This document shows, in pieces, positions 8,284 through 17,689 of a DNA stretch of 64,000 bases. The position numbers and the translations under genes are program-made. The notes below the pieces were generated by a model that saw only the letters and a program-made list of their open reading frames with translations, had not been told where the DNA came from and did not search any database. Every line of letters begins with the position of its first letter. Within the stretch, counting starts at the first letter, position 1. Source of the stretch: Streptomyces sp. NBC_00271 (GTDB lineage Bacteria > Actinomycetota > Actinomycetes > Streptomycetales > Streptomycetaceae); contig NZ_CP108070.1 in the NCBI RefSeq assembly GCF_036178845.1, positions 2,976,001 through 3,040,000 on the forward strand, given 5' to 3'.

Positions 8284-8955
8284 TTGTCCCGCTTCGCGCT
8301 CATCAAGGCAGTGCTCGGACCGATCATGCGCCTGATGTTCCGCCCACGGGTGGAAGGCGTGGAGCACATCCCGGGCGACGGCCCCGTCATCCTGGCCGGC
8401 AACCATCTCACGTTCATCGACTCGATGATCCTGCCCCTGGTCTGCGACCGGCAGGTGCTCTTCATCGGCAAGGACGAGTACGTCACCGGCAAGGGGTTCA
8501 AGGGCCGCCTCATGGCCTGGTTCTTCACCGGCGTCGGCATGATCCCGGTGGACCGGGACGGCGCCAACGGTGGTGTCGCGGCGCTGATGACCGGCCGTCG
8601 CATTCTGGAGGAGGGCAAGGTCTTCGGCATCTACCCGGAGGGCACCCGCTCCCCCGACGGCCGGCTCTACCGCGGCCGCACCGGTATCGCCCGCCTCACC
8701 CTGATGACCGGCGCCCCGGTCGTCCCGTTCGCGATGATCGGCACGGACAAGCTGCAGCCCGGCGGTGCGGGGATGCCGCGGCCGGGCCGCGTCACGGTCC
8801 GCTTCGGTGAGGCGATGGAGTTCTCGCGGTACGAAGGCATGGACCGTGACCGGTATGTGCTGCGGGCCGTGACCGACTCCGTGATGACCGAGGTCATGCG
8901 GTTGTCGGGGCAGGAGTACGTGGACATGTACGCCACGAAGGCCAAGGCCGCGTAG
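8284..8955 (+). CDS. 1-acyl-sn-glycerol-3-phosphate acyltransferase
   Basis: This 223-residue PlsC-family membrane enzyme moves an acyl chain to lysophosphatidic acid in phospholipid synthesis. Motif I, NHLTFID, places the catalytic His at residue 41 and Asp at 46. Motif III, YPEGTRSPDG, is near 118-127. The start is TTG at 8284-8286 with a GGAGGG site a few bases upstream; the in-frame ATG at 8170 would add 38 residues of non-conserved sequence. It converges on the MFS exporter gene, with a repeat hairpin between. Confidence 0.88.
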   Translation: MSRFALIKAVLGPIMRLMFRPRVEGVEHIPGDGPVILAGNHLTFIDSMILPLVCDRQVLFIGKDEYVTGKGFKGRLMAWFFTGVGMIPVDRDGANGGVAALMTGRRILEEGKVFGIYPEGTRSPDGRLYRGRTGIARLTLMTGAPVVPFAMIGTDKLQPGGAGMPRPGRVTVRFGEAMEFSRYEGMDRDRYVLRAVTDSVMTEVMRLSGQEYVDMYATKAKAA

Positions 8956-8968
8956 CAGTTTGTTGTTC

Positions 8969-9023
8969 GGGTGCGGGTGCGTCGTGGCTTGTCGCGCAGT
9001 TCCCCGCGCCCCTCAAGGGGCGC
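8969..9023 (+). repeat. dispersed 3'-end hairpin repeat, copy A
   Basis: The stretch contains GTCGCGCAGTTCCCCGCGCC followed by a hairpin with GCGCCCC (9006-9012) and GGGGCGC (9017-9023). Similar copies are at 12286, 25107, 52162 and 63466. Here it lies between two convergent genes and probably serves as a terminator for both. Confidence 0.75.
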
Positions 9024-9027
9024 CTCC

Positions 9028-10551
9028 CTAGACCCCGGTTTCCAAGTTCTGGTCCTTCAGCAGGAACCATGCTGCTGCCGCTGTGGCCAGCAGTACCGCC
9101 GATCCGATGCCGGACGCCAGTGCCAGGCCGTCCACGAAGGATGTGCGGGCCGCGGTCAGCAGGGCCTCCGCGGTGTGGGTGGGCAGGGTTGCCGCCGCCT
9201 CCACCGCGCCGCCCAGGGAGTCGTGTGCTCCTGCCGGGGTGCCCGCGGGGCCGGTGAAGCCCGCGTAGACGCCGGTGACGATGGAGCCGAGCAGGGCGAT
9301 GCCGAGGGCGGCGCCGAGCTCGTACGCCGTCTCGGAGACCGCGGACGCGGCGCCGGCCTGCTCCTTGGGCACGCTGGAGAGGATCACGTCGGCGGTGACG
9401 GTGAACGAGAAGCCCGCGCCGACGCCGACGATCAGAAGCGCCGAGCCGAGCACCGAGTACCCGGTGGACTGGTTCAACAGGGTGAGTACACCGAGCGCGA
9501 GGCCCACGGCGGCGAGACCACCGGAGACCACGGCACGCACCGAGTAGCGGCGCGCGACCGAGCCCGCGATCAGACCCGCTCCCACCGCGCCGATGGCGGC
9601 GGGCAGTTCGGCGAGCCCCGCCTGGAACGGCGGCCTGCCCTGGACGAGTTGCAGGTACTGCGAGAGGAAAAAGACCAGTCCGGACAGGCCGAAGACGGTC
9701 AGCAGATCGGCGAGCACCGCCGCCGAGAAGCCCCGGTTGCGGAACAGCCGCATGTCCAGCAGCGGTACGGGCATCGCGAGTTGACGGCGCACGAAGCCGT
9801 ACAGGGCCCCGGCGCCGAGCACGCCGACGGCCATCGGCTCCCAGGTGAACCCGTGCGTGGCGGCCTCCTTCACCGCGTACACGATGCCGATCATGCCGAC
9901 GAGGGAGAGCACGACGCTGGCCAGGTCCCAGGGGCCGGGGTTCGGGTTGCGGGACTCGGGCAGCAGCTTGATGCCGACGGGGACGAGGATCAGCATCACG
10001 GGCACGTTGATGAGGAAGACCGAACCCCACCAGAAGTGTTCGAGCAGGAAGCCACCGACGACGGGCCCGACCGCCGTACCGGCGGAGGCCGTGGCGCCCC
10101 AGATGCCGATGGCGAGGCTGCGCTCGCGCGGGTCGTGGAAGAGGTTGCGGATGAGGGCGAGCGTGGCGGGCATCAGGGTCGCGCCGGCGACTCCGAGCAG
10201 CGCCCGCGCCAGGATCATCATCTCCGGGGTCGTCGCGTACGCGTTGAGCACCGATATCGCGCCGAATGCCGTGGCGCCCATCAGCAGCAGCTTCTTGCGG
10301 CCGATGCGGTCGCCGAGGCTGCCCATGGAGACGAGCAGACCGGCGATGACGAACGAGTAGACGTCACCGATCCACAGGAGCTGGGTGCCGGAGGGCTTCA
10401 GGTCCTCGCTGATGTAAGGGGTCGCGAGACCGAGCACGGTCGCGTCGACGGCCACCAACAGCACGGCGAGGACGAGGACGCAGAGCGCGAGCCAACGGCC
10501 CGTACGCTTCTCCACCTCCGCCTTATACGCCGGCTGCAAGGTGCTGGTCAT
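9028..10551 (-). CDS. MFS drug-resistance exporter (DHA2, 14-helix type)
   Basis: The 507-residue membrane protein has about 14 hydrophobic spans. Motif A of drug:H+ antiporters is seen as GSLGDRIGRKKLL near residue 72. Motif C-like GVAGATLMPATLALI near 110 and the TAVGPVVGGFL stretch near 150 are typical of the DHA2 export family. It should pump a hydrophobic or cationic compound out using the proton gradient. The start lies two bases after the tetR stop codon (TGATCATG), so the two genes form one operon. The substrate is unknown. Confidence 0.9.
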   Translation of the reverse strand: MTSTLQPAYKAEVEKRTGRWLALCVLVLAVLLVAVDATVLGLATPYISEDLKPSGTQLLWIGDVYSFVIAGLLVSMGSLGDRIGRKKLLLMGATAFGAISVLNAYATTPEMMILARALLGVAGATLMPATLALIRNLFHDPRERSLAIGIWGATASAGTAVGPVVGGFLLEHFWWGSVFLINVPVMLILVPVGIKLLPESRNPNPGPWDLASVVLSLVGMIGIVYAVKEAATHGFTWEPMAVGVLGAGALYGFVRRQLAMPVPLLDMRLFRNRGFSAAVLADLLTVFGLSGLVFFLSQYLQLVQGRPPFQAGLAELPAAIGAVGAGLIAGSVARRYSVRAVVSGGLAAVGLALGVLTLLNQSTGYSVLGSALLIVGVGAGFSFTVTADVILSSVPKEQAGAASAVSETAYELGAALGIALLGSIVTGVYAGFTGPAGTPAGAHDSLGGAVEAAATLPTHTAEALLTAARTSFVDGLALASGIGSAVLLATAAAAWFLLKDQNLETGV

Positions 10552-10553
10552 GA

Positions 10554-11099
10554 TCACTCTCTCCGTAGTGCGCCGCCGAGCAGCAGCTCGACGATCATGT
10601 AGTGGAAGTCCTTGGCGGCGACACGGCCCTCGGTCACGGCCCACGCGCCCGAGGCCATCAGCCCGTAGAGCGCCTCGGTGAGCCAGGCGGGGCTGAGGTC
10701 GATGCGGAACTCGCCGCCCTCCTGGCCGCGCCGGAACAGGGCGGCCATCCGGGCATCGAGCCGGGCCCAGCCCTCGTTCTGCCCCTCACCCTCGAACAGT
10801 TGGTTCTCGGTGTAGAGGAAGGCGAGCAGCCCGGCCACGCGTTCGAGCTCCTTCACCAGGCGGCGCAGGGCTTCCTGAGCGGTGCCCTCGTCGAGGCGGG
10901 TGGCATCGAGCGCCGCCTCGCACTCCTCGATGCCGAGGGCCTCCAGCGCCCGGACGAGCGCGTCCCGTCCGGCGAACTGGCGATGCAGCGTGGCCCGGCT
11001 GATCCCGGCCGCCCTGGCGACCTCGTCCATGGTGGCGGTGGATTTACGGGTGAGCAGGGCGGCTGCGCTGCGCAGCACGTGGTCACGGTCGACGGCCAT
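10554..11099 (-). CDS. TetR-family repressor of the adjacent exporter
   Basis: The 181-residue protein has the N-terminal helix-turn-helix TMDEVARAAGISRATLHRQF (residues ~23-42) and a divergent ligand-binding C-terminus. It is the first gene of a tetR-MFS operon and sits next to a perfect palindrome, so it probably represses its own operon until it binds the exported compound. The start MAVDRDH is preferred over an upstream ATG because the upstream stretch runs into the operator. Confidence 0.88.
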   Translation of the reverse strand: MAVDRDHVLRSAAALLTRKSTATMDEVARAAGISRATLHRQFAGRDALVRALEALGIEECEAALDATRLDEGTAQEALRRLVKELERVAGLLAFLYTENQLFEGEGQNEGWARLDARMAALFRRGQEGGEFRIDLSPAWLTEALYGLMASGAWAVTEGRVAAKDFHYMIVELLLGGALRRE

Positions 11100-11118
11100 G
11101 AGACAACAGTACCCCATG

Positions 11119-11136
11119 TGAGACATACTTGTCTCA
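11119..11136. promoter_or_regulatory. TetR operator palindrome
   Basis: TGAGACA-TACT-TGTCTCA is a perfect 7-bp inverted repeat with a 4-base spacer, 20 bases upstream of the tetR start codon. The size and position fit a TetR dimer site that covers the promoter of the tetR-exporter operon. Binding is inferred. Confidence 0.7.
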
Positions 11137-11206
11137 CCAGGAGCGTGCGAGTCTCACCCGTGACCTACTTTGTAAACTTTTGTGGTGCGTGGGATTTCCG
11201 CTGCGG

Positions 11207-12178
11207 TCAGTGCCAGGGCAGCTGCCCGCGCCGCTCCCAGTACACGTCCGGGTCCTCCGCGAGCGCCGCGAGGCGGGTCAGCTGGTCCTCGTCCAGGTCG
11301 ACGACCGCCGCGTGCAGGTTCGAGGCGAGCTGGGCGGAGGTGGCCGCGCCCGAGAGGACGACTCCGGCCCAGGGCTGCCGCAGGATCAGCGCGAGGGAGA
11401 CGGCGTCGGCGCCGAGGCCGGTCTCCTCGGCGATCGCCCGCACCGCGTCCGGCGCGTGCTCGGCGGCCAGGCGGCCGTTGGCCATGCCCTCCTTGACGAT
11501 CACCGTGAGCCCGGCGTCGTGCGCCTCGGCGAGGGCGGGAGCCGCCGAGGTCTCCAAGACGTTGTACGTCGACTGGACGGTACGGAAGAGGGGCTCGCCG
11601 TCGACCGTCACGGCGAGCGCGGCGCGGATGGCCTCGGCCTGGGCGGGTCCACTCGTGGAGAAGCCGATCGAAAGGCCCTGGGCGGCCGCCTCGGCGAGTT
11701 TCGCGTGGAGTTCCTTGTCGGTGAGGGCCGGGCTGTCCGGGGTCACCGAGTGGATCTGGTAGAGGTCGAGCCGGTCACCGAGCAGCGCGGCGGTCTCGGC
11801 GCGCTGTCGCTCGTACGTGGCGAGGGTGTGGTCCTTGACCTCGTGCTTCTCGGCGTCCGTGGTCCAGTCCGCGGTGTAGGTGTAGCCCCACTTGCTGCCG
11901 ATGACCACGTCGTCGACGTCCGGCCGGCTCTTCAGCCAGTCGGCGAGGAACTCCTCCGAACGGCCGTAGGAACGAGCCGCGTCGAAGTAGCGCACGCCCT
12001 GCGCGTAGGCGGCGTCGAGGAGTTCGTGGGTGCGGGCGCGCAGCGTTTCGACGCTGCGATCCTCTCCGAGGTCATGGTCCCGGCCGAGGTTGATGTAACC
12101 CGGGCGGCCGACGGCGGCGAGGCCCAGGCCGATGTGGCAGGTGGGCGTCGTGGCGGTGGCGAGACGGGCGAAGGGCAT
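11207..12178 (-). CDS. aldo/keto reductase
   Basis: The 323-residue NADPH-dependent oxidoreductase has the complete AKR catalytic tetrad: Asp66 and Tyr71 in YFDAARSYG, Lys96 in GSKWGY, and His143 in LYQIHS. It also has the C-terminal GLTVIVKEGMANGRL and VVLSGAATSAQL regions that line the cofactor site. The start MPFARLATAT is chosen; the longer frame adds a non-conserved segment. The substrate is unknown. It lies downstream of the tetR/MFS divergence and upstream of argH on the same strand. Confidence 0.88.
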   Translation of the reverse strand: MPFARLATATTPTCHIGLGLAAVGRPGYINLGRDHDLGEDRSVETLRARTHELLDAAYAQGVRYFDAARSYGRSEEFLADWLKSRPDVDDVVIGSKWGYTYTADWTTDAEKHEVKDHTLATYERQRAETAALLGDRLDLYQIHSVTPDSPALTDKELHAKLAEAAAQGLSIGFSTSGPAQAEAIRAALAVTVDGEPLFRTVQSTYNVLETSAAPALAEAHDAGLTVIVKEGMANGRLAAEHAPDAVRAIAEETGLGADAVSLALILRQPWAGVVLSGAATSAQLASNLHAAVVDLDEDQLTRLAALAEDPDVYWERRGQLPWH

Positions 12179-12285
12179 CGCGGGCTCCGTTCGGTCGGCT
12201 CCGGTGCGGCTCCTGACCAACGTAACCCGCGATGACCTTCGGCTCTCGCCTCAGAGCTCGGTGCGTGCGGTGCTTTGGCGCGTGC

Positions 12286-12335
12286 GAGTTCGTCGTGGCT
12301 TGTCGCGCAGTTCCCCGCGCCCCCCTGCGGGGCGC
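12286..12335 (+). repeat. dispersed 3'-end hairpin repeat, copy B
   Basis: TTCGTCGTGGCTTGTCGCGC precedes a hairpin with arms GCGCCCC (12317-12323) and GGGGCGC (12329-12335), followed by TTTTC on the plus strand. It lies just past the 3' end of argH and is probably its terminator. Confidence 0.7.
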
Positions 12336-12340
12336 TTTTC

Positions 12341-13840
<1,500 letters not shown>

Positions 13841-13895
13841 TCAGGCTAGTGCGTTCGGGGTGGACCTCGTCGTACGCGAGCCGCCGTGCGAGCCG

Positions 13896-15089
13896 TTACG
13901 CCAGGTCCCGCTTCGCGGCGATCTTCGACGACAGGCTGTAGATGTCGATGAAGCCCTTGGCGGCGGCCTGATCGAACGTGTCGCCCGTGTCGTACGTCGC
14001 CAGGTCGAAGTCGTAGAGCGAGGTCTCCGAGCGCCGTCCGGTGACGACCGCGCGGCCGCCGTGCAGGGTCATCCGGATGTCGCCGTTGACGTGCTGGTTG
14101 GCCTCGTCGATGAAGCCGTCCAGGGCGCGCTTGAGCGGGGAGAACCACTGGCCGTCGTAGACCAGTTCGCCCCAGCGCTGCTCGACCTGCCGCTTGTAGC
14201 GGGCGAGTTCACGCTCGACGGTGACGTTCTCCAGCTCCTGGTGGGCCGTGATGAGCGCGATCGCGCCCGGGGCCTCGTACACCTCGCGGGACTTGATGCC
14301 CACGAGCCGGTCCTCGACCATGTCGATCCGGCCGATGCCCTGGGCGCCGGCGCGCACGTTGAGCTGCTGGATGGCCTGCAGGACGGTGACGGGCCTGCCG
14401 TCGACGGCGACCGGGACGCCCTCCTTGAAGGAGATGACGACCTCGTCGGCGTCGCGGGCCTCGGCCGGGTTCGAGGTGTACTCGTAGATGTCCTCGATCG
14501 GCGCGTTCCAGATGTCCTCGAGGAAGCCCGTCTCGACCGCGCGCCCGAAGACGTTCTGATCGATGGAGTACGGGGACTTCTTGGTGGTGGCGATCGGGAG
14601 GTTCTTCTGCTCGCAGAAGGCGATCGCCTTGTCACGGGTCATCGCGTAGTCGCGGACCGGGGCGATGCACTTGAGGTCGGGGGCGAGGGCGACGATGCCG
14701 GCCTCGAACCGCACCTGGTCGTTGCCCTTGCCGGTGCAGCCGTGGGCGACCGTGGTGGCGCCGTGCTTCTGGGCGGCGGCGACGAGGTGCTTGACGATGG
14801 TCGGCCGGGAGAGGGCCGACACCAGCGGATAGCGGTCCATGTAGAGGGCGTTGGCCTTGATCGCCGGGAGGCAGTACTCCTCGGCGAACTCGTCCTTGGC
14901 GTCCGCGACCTCGGCCTCGACGGCACCGCAGGCGAGGGCGCGCTTGCGGATGACGTCCAGGTCCTCGCCGCCCTGACCGACGTCGACCGCGACGGCGATG
15001 ACCTCGGCGCCCGTCTCCTCGGCGATCCAGCCGATGGCGACGGAGGTGTCCAGACCGCCCGAGTAGGCGAGTACGACGCGCTCGGTCAC
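13896..15089 (-). CDS. argG: argininosuccinate synthase
   Basis: The 397-residue enzyme joins citrulline and aspartate with ATP to form argininosuccinate. The ATP-pyrophosphatase P-loop AYSGGLDTS is at residues ~8-16, with the citrulline/aspartate-binding [13 protein letters not shown] segment near 118. The GTG start at 15087-15089 has a strong GAGGAG site. The very long frame upstream is a shadow of the opposite-strand gene. The promoter carries ARG-box motifs, so control by the ArgR encoded at 25211-25747 is likely. Confidence 0.96.
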   Translation of the reverse strand: MTERVVLAYSGGLDTSVAIGWIAEETGAEVIAVAVDVGQGGEDLDVIRKRALACGAVEAEVADAKDEFAEEYCLPAIKANALYMDRYPLVSALSRPTIVKHLVAAAQKHGATTVAHGCTGKGNDQVRFEAGIVALAPDLKCIAPVRDYAMTRDKAIAFCEQKNLPIATTKKSPYSIDQNVFGRAVETGFLEDIWNAPIEDIYEYTSNPAEARDADEVVISFKEGVPVAVDGRPVTVLQAIQQLNVRAGAQGIGRIDMVEDRLVGIKSREVYEAPGAIALITAHQELENVTVERELARYKRQVEQRWGELVYDGQWFSPLKRALDGFIDEANQHVNGDIRMTLHGGRAVVTGRRSETSLYDFDLATYDTGDTFDQAAAKGFIDIYSLSSKIAAKRDLA

Positions 15090-15103
15090 GGGTTTCTCCT
15101 CAC

Positions 15104-15154
15104 ACTGCATTCGCTGATATGCATGAGTATGCAGCACTCTGCATGATTCGTCAA
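15104..15154 (-). promoter_or_regulatory. argG promoter with ARG-box-like motifs
   Basis: On the minus strand TTGACG (15149-15154) and CATACT (15126-15131) are 17 bases apart, a good vegetative-sigma promoter. TGCAT/ATGCA half-sites recur at about 15105, 15118, 15130 and 15140, overlapping the -10 element and start point. This is the pattern expected for ArgR repression. Binding is inferred. Confidence 0.7.
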
Positions 15155-15264
15155 TCACGGGTCCCCTTCGAAGGGTCATGGGGAACCCTGATCGAAAATG
15201 TCTGAGGGTGTTTGAACGACGGAACGCGCTTTCTCGTACCTCTTCCCGAACGCAGGCGCCGCGT

Positions 15265-15325
15265 TTTCGTACACCGAGGTTTTCGTACACAGAGGTTTTG
15301 CCGCCGAGGTCTTCGCAGACCGAGG
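15265..15325 (+). repeat. four imperfect tandem 14-16 bp repeats
   Basis: Units TTTCGTACACCGAGG, TTTTCGTACACAGAGG, TTTTGCCGCCGAGG and TCTTCGCAGACCGAGG follow head to tail at 15265-15325. They lie in the 307-base gap between divergent argG and the secreted-repeat protein, 72 bases before the latter. They may be activator or repressor sites for that gene. The rest of the gap beyond the argG promoter shows nothing else. Confidence 0.6.
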
Positions 15326-15396
15326 CGCGACGAGCAACGGACCGCCCGGACGACCACCGGACGGTCCCCCACCCCCGAACCGAGTGAGGCTTCCGC

Positions 15397-16263
15397 ATGT
15401 CCAGGGCCCTTCCGAAGTACAACAAGCGCCGCGTCCTGATGATCGGCGGCACCGCCGCGGTGGTGCTCTCCGGAGCCGTGATCGCCGGCAACGCCTTGGC
15501 CGGGGAGACGTCCAAGAGCAGCACGAACGCCACCACCAAGGCCGCGACCTCCCCGGGCACCGTGAACTGCCCGGCCGTCGCGCCGAGCCTGCCCGCGATC
15601 CCCGCCTCCGCGCAGGCCGAGGTCACTCGCAACCTCACCCTCCTGGACACCCAGATCGCCGAGGCCAACAAGCGGCTCGTCGACACCGTCGGCCAGGGCG
15701 GCCCCAACTTCGTCCAGAACGCGATCCTCGGCCCCCTCAAGGACAAGCGGGTGGCGACGATCAACCGCATCGCCACCGCGATCGGCCGCACCGCGGCCAA
15801 GCCCGCGGGTCTCGACTCGCTCGCGCCCTGCACCCTGAACGCGAACGGCGCGAACGCGGGCGGCGGCGCGGCCACCGCGGCCCCGAGCGCGACGGCCACC
15901 CAGCAGGCCGGAAACACGGGGAACACCGGAAACACGGGCGCCGCGGGCAACACCGGCAGCACCACCGCCGCCGGCACCATCACCTGCCCGGACGTCGCGT
16001 CGAAGCTGCCCGCGATCCCGGCCTCCGCGCAGGCCGAGGTCACCCGCAACCTGACGCTCCTGAACACCCAGATCACCGAGGCGAACACCCGACTGGCGAA
16101 CACCGTCGGCCAGGGCGGACCGAACTTCGTGCAGAACGCGATCCTCGGCCCCCTCGCGGACAAGCGGAAGTCGACCATCGACCGCATCGCCATCTCCATC
16201 GGCCGCACCGCGGCCAAGCCCACGGGTCTGGACTCCCTCGCGACCTGCACGCTCAACAAGTGA
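15397..16263 (+). CDS. secreted protein with two near-identical disulfide-type domains
   Basis: The 288-residue protein has an N-terminal signal or anchor (residues ~12-35, ALA cut site possible). Two copies of a ~88-residue domain follow, at 58-145 and 197-284. Each copy begins and ends with one Cys exactly 87 residues apart and contains [19 protein letters not shown] and [17 protein letters not shown]. The linker is a GNTG-repeat. I do not recognise the family. Each Cys pair probably forms an intradomain disulfide outside the cell. The gene is divergent from argG and has a GAGG site before the ATG. Confidence 0.75.
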   Translation: MSRALPKYNKRRVLMIGGTAAVVLSGAVIAGNALAGETSKSSTNATTKAATSPGTVNCPAVAPSLPAIPASAQAEVTRNLTLLDTQIAEANKRLVDTVGQGGPNFVQNAILGPLKDKRVATINRIATAIGRTAAKPAGLDSLAPCTLNANGANAGGGAATAAPSATATQQAGNTGNTGNTGAAGNTGSTTAAGTITCPDVASKLPAIPASAQAEVTRNLTLLNTQITEANTRLANTVGQGGPNFVQNAILGPLADKRKSTIDRIAISIGRTAAKPTGLDSLATCTLNK

Positions 16264-16270
16264 CGTCTTC

Positions 16271-16315
16271 CGTGGCCGCCACGCCCCGTCTGCCGACCGG
16301 GGCGCGGCGGCCACG
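16271..16315 (+). terminator. strong hairpin terminator
   Basis: CGTGGCCGCC (16271-16280) pairs with GGCGGCCACG (16306-16315), with a further GCCCCG/CGGGGC stem inside. It starts 8 bases after the stop of the secreted repeat protein and should end that transcript. Confidence 0.75.
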
Positions 16316-16397
16316 GATCCGTCCGCCACGTGAACCCATGCCCCGGACGGGTGAATTCCTTAGACACGCGAATGGTCTTGCCCAATAATCATTAGAC

Positions 16398-16985
16398 ATG
16401 GGAAAGACTTATGAACGCATAGACGGCAGGCTTCGTTCGTTCATCGAGGCGCAGCCCCTCTTCTTCACCGCGACCGCCCCCCTGTCCGGGGACGGCACGG
16501 TCAACCTCTCCCCCAAGGGCCTCACGGGCTCGTTCGTCGTCCTCGACGAACTCACCGTCGCCTACCTGGACTTCGCCGGCAGCAACGCGGAGACGATCGC
16601 CCATCTCCGGGAGAACGGCCGGATCACCCTCATGTGGTGCGCCTTCCAGGGGCCGCCGAACATCGTCCGGGTGCACGGCCACGGCGAGCCCGTCTTCCGC
16701 GACGATCCCCGCTTCGAGGAACTGCTCACGCACTTCCCGGGCATCGACCCGACCCCGCACGGCCTGCGCGCGATCATCGTCGTGACCGCCGAACTCGTCC
16801 GGGACACCTGCGGCTACGCGGTGCCCTTCATGTCGTACGAAGCGGACCGCGATCTGCACGGCAAGCGCTTCGCGCGCGAGGACGACGCCTCGCTGAGCGA
16901 GTACTTCACCAAGAAGGACCACGTGGCGACGAGCCTGAACGGCCTGCCCGGGCTGCCGCTCCCGCTGCCTCCCCGTACGGTCTGA
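16398..16985 (+). CDS. pyridoxamine 5'-phosphate oxidase-family flavoprotein
   Basis: The 195-residue protein has the split-barrel FMN-binding fold typical of the PNPOx-like group: TVNLSPKGLTGSFVVLDE near residue 35 and RITLMWCAFQGPPNIVRVHGHG near 82 are hallmark segments. Such proteins bind FMN, F420 or haem and act as oxidoreductases. Members with this NLSPKG opening are usually annotated as general stress or pyridoxamine oxidase-like proteins, not true vitamin B6 enzymes. It is followed three bases later by a transpeptidase-like gene. Confidence 0.8.
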   Translation: MGKTYERIDGRLRSFIEAQPLFFTATAPLSGDGTVNLSPKGLTGSFVVLDELTVAYLDFAGSNAETIAHLRENGRITLMWCAFQGPPNIVRVHGHGEPVFRDDPRFEELLTHFPGIDPTPHGLRAIIVVTAELVRDTCGYAVPFMSYEADRDLHGKRFAREDDASLSEYFTKKDHVATSLNGLPGLPLPLPPRTV

Positions 16986-16988
16986 GCC

Positions 16989-17678
16989 ATGCGCCTCGCA
17001 GCCGCCGCCCTCGCGTCCGCGTCCCTGCTCGCCCTGGCCCCGAGCGATCCGCCCACCCTCCCCGAGCAGCTGGCGGACACCGGCGGCGGCAGCCAGCTGA
17101 TCACGGCTCAGGCGCCCCGCGGGGACTCGACCTCGGGCACGCTCACCTGGTGGGACCGGCGGGGCGGGCGCTGGGTGAAGGCCGGTTCGGCGGCGGCGCG
17201 CTTCGGGGCGAAGGGGCTGGCGGAGGGGGGCTCACGCAAGCAGGGATCGAACACGACACCCACGGGGCTGTACGACCTTCCGTTCGCCTTCGGGATCAAG
17301 GCCGCGCCGGGCGGCACCGCGGTTCCCTACCGGCGGGTGCGGGAGGAGTCCTGGTGGTGCCAGGACGACGACTCCCGCTCCTACAACCGGTGGACCGAGC
17401 CGCGGCCGGCCGACTGCCGTGCGTCCGAGTCCGAGCATCTGATCGCGTACACGACGCAGTACGCGTACGCGCTGGTCGTGGGGTTCAACTACGAGCGGCC
17501 CGTGCGGGGGCGCGGGGCGGGAATCTTCCTGCATGCCGACGGGGCCGGGGCGACGGCTGGTTGTGTGTCGGTGTCGGAGGATGCGATGCGGCGGGTTCTG
17601 GCGTGGGTCGATCCCGCGCGGGGGCCGCGTATCGCGATCGGGACGGCGAGGGGGGATATGGCGATCACTCGTTACTAG
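16989..17678 (+). CDS. secreted L,D-transpeptidase-like protein (YkuD fold)
   Basis: The 229-residue protein has a short signal peptide (MRLAAAALASASLLALAPS). Its C-terminal catalytic region shows the His and the Cys of L,D-transpeptidases in IFLHADGAGATAGCVSVSE near residues 180-198. An earlier GSNTTPTGLYDLPFAFG segment is also typical of this subfamily. It should act on peptidoglycan stem peptides or relatives in the wall. The TAGC core replaces the more common SHGC. It starts three bases after the flavoprotein stop codon. Confidence 0.8.
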   Translation: MRLAAAALASASLLALAPSDPPTLPEQLADTGGGSQLITAQAPRGDSTSGTLTWWDRRGGRWVKAGSAAARFGAKGLAEGGSRKQGSNTTPTGLYDLPFAFGIKAAPGGTAVPYRRVREESWWCQDDDSRSYNRWTEPRPADCRASESEHLIAYTTQYAYALVVGFNYERPVRGRGAGIFLHADGAGATAGCVSVSEDAMRRVLAWVDPARGPRIAIGTARGDMAITRY

Positions 17679-17689
17679 GTGCGCCTCCG

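Noticed and set aside
10554..11126. tetR start at the upstream ATG (MSHMGYCC)
   Set aside because: That start lies inside the operator palindrome, and the conserved TetR sequence begins at MAVDRDH.
13896..16385. A very long minus-strand open frame running through argG and over the secreted repeat protein
   Set aside because: The part above 15089 mirrors the opposite-strand gene, lacks family similarity and crosses the argG promoter. argG itself starts at the GTG with a ribosome site.
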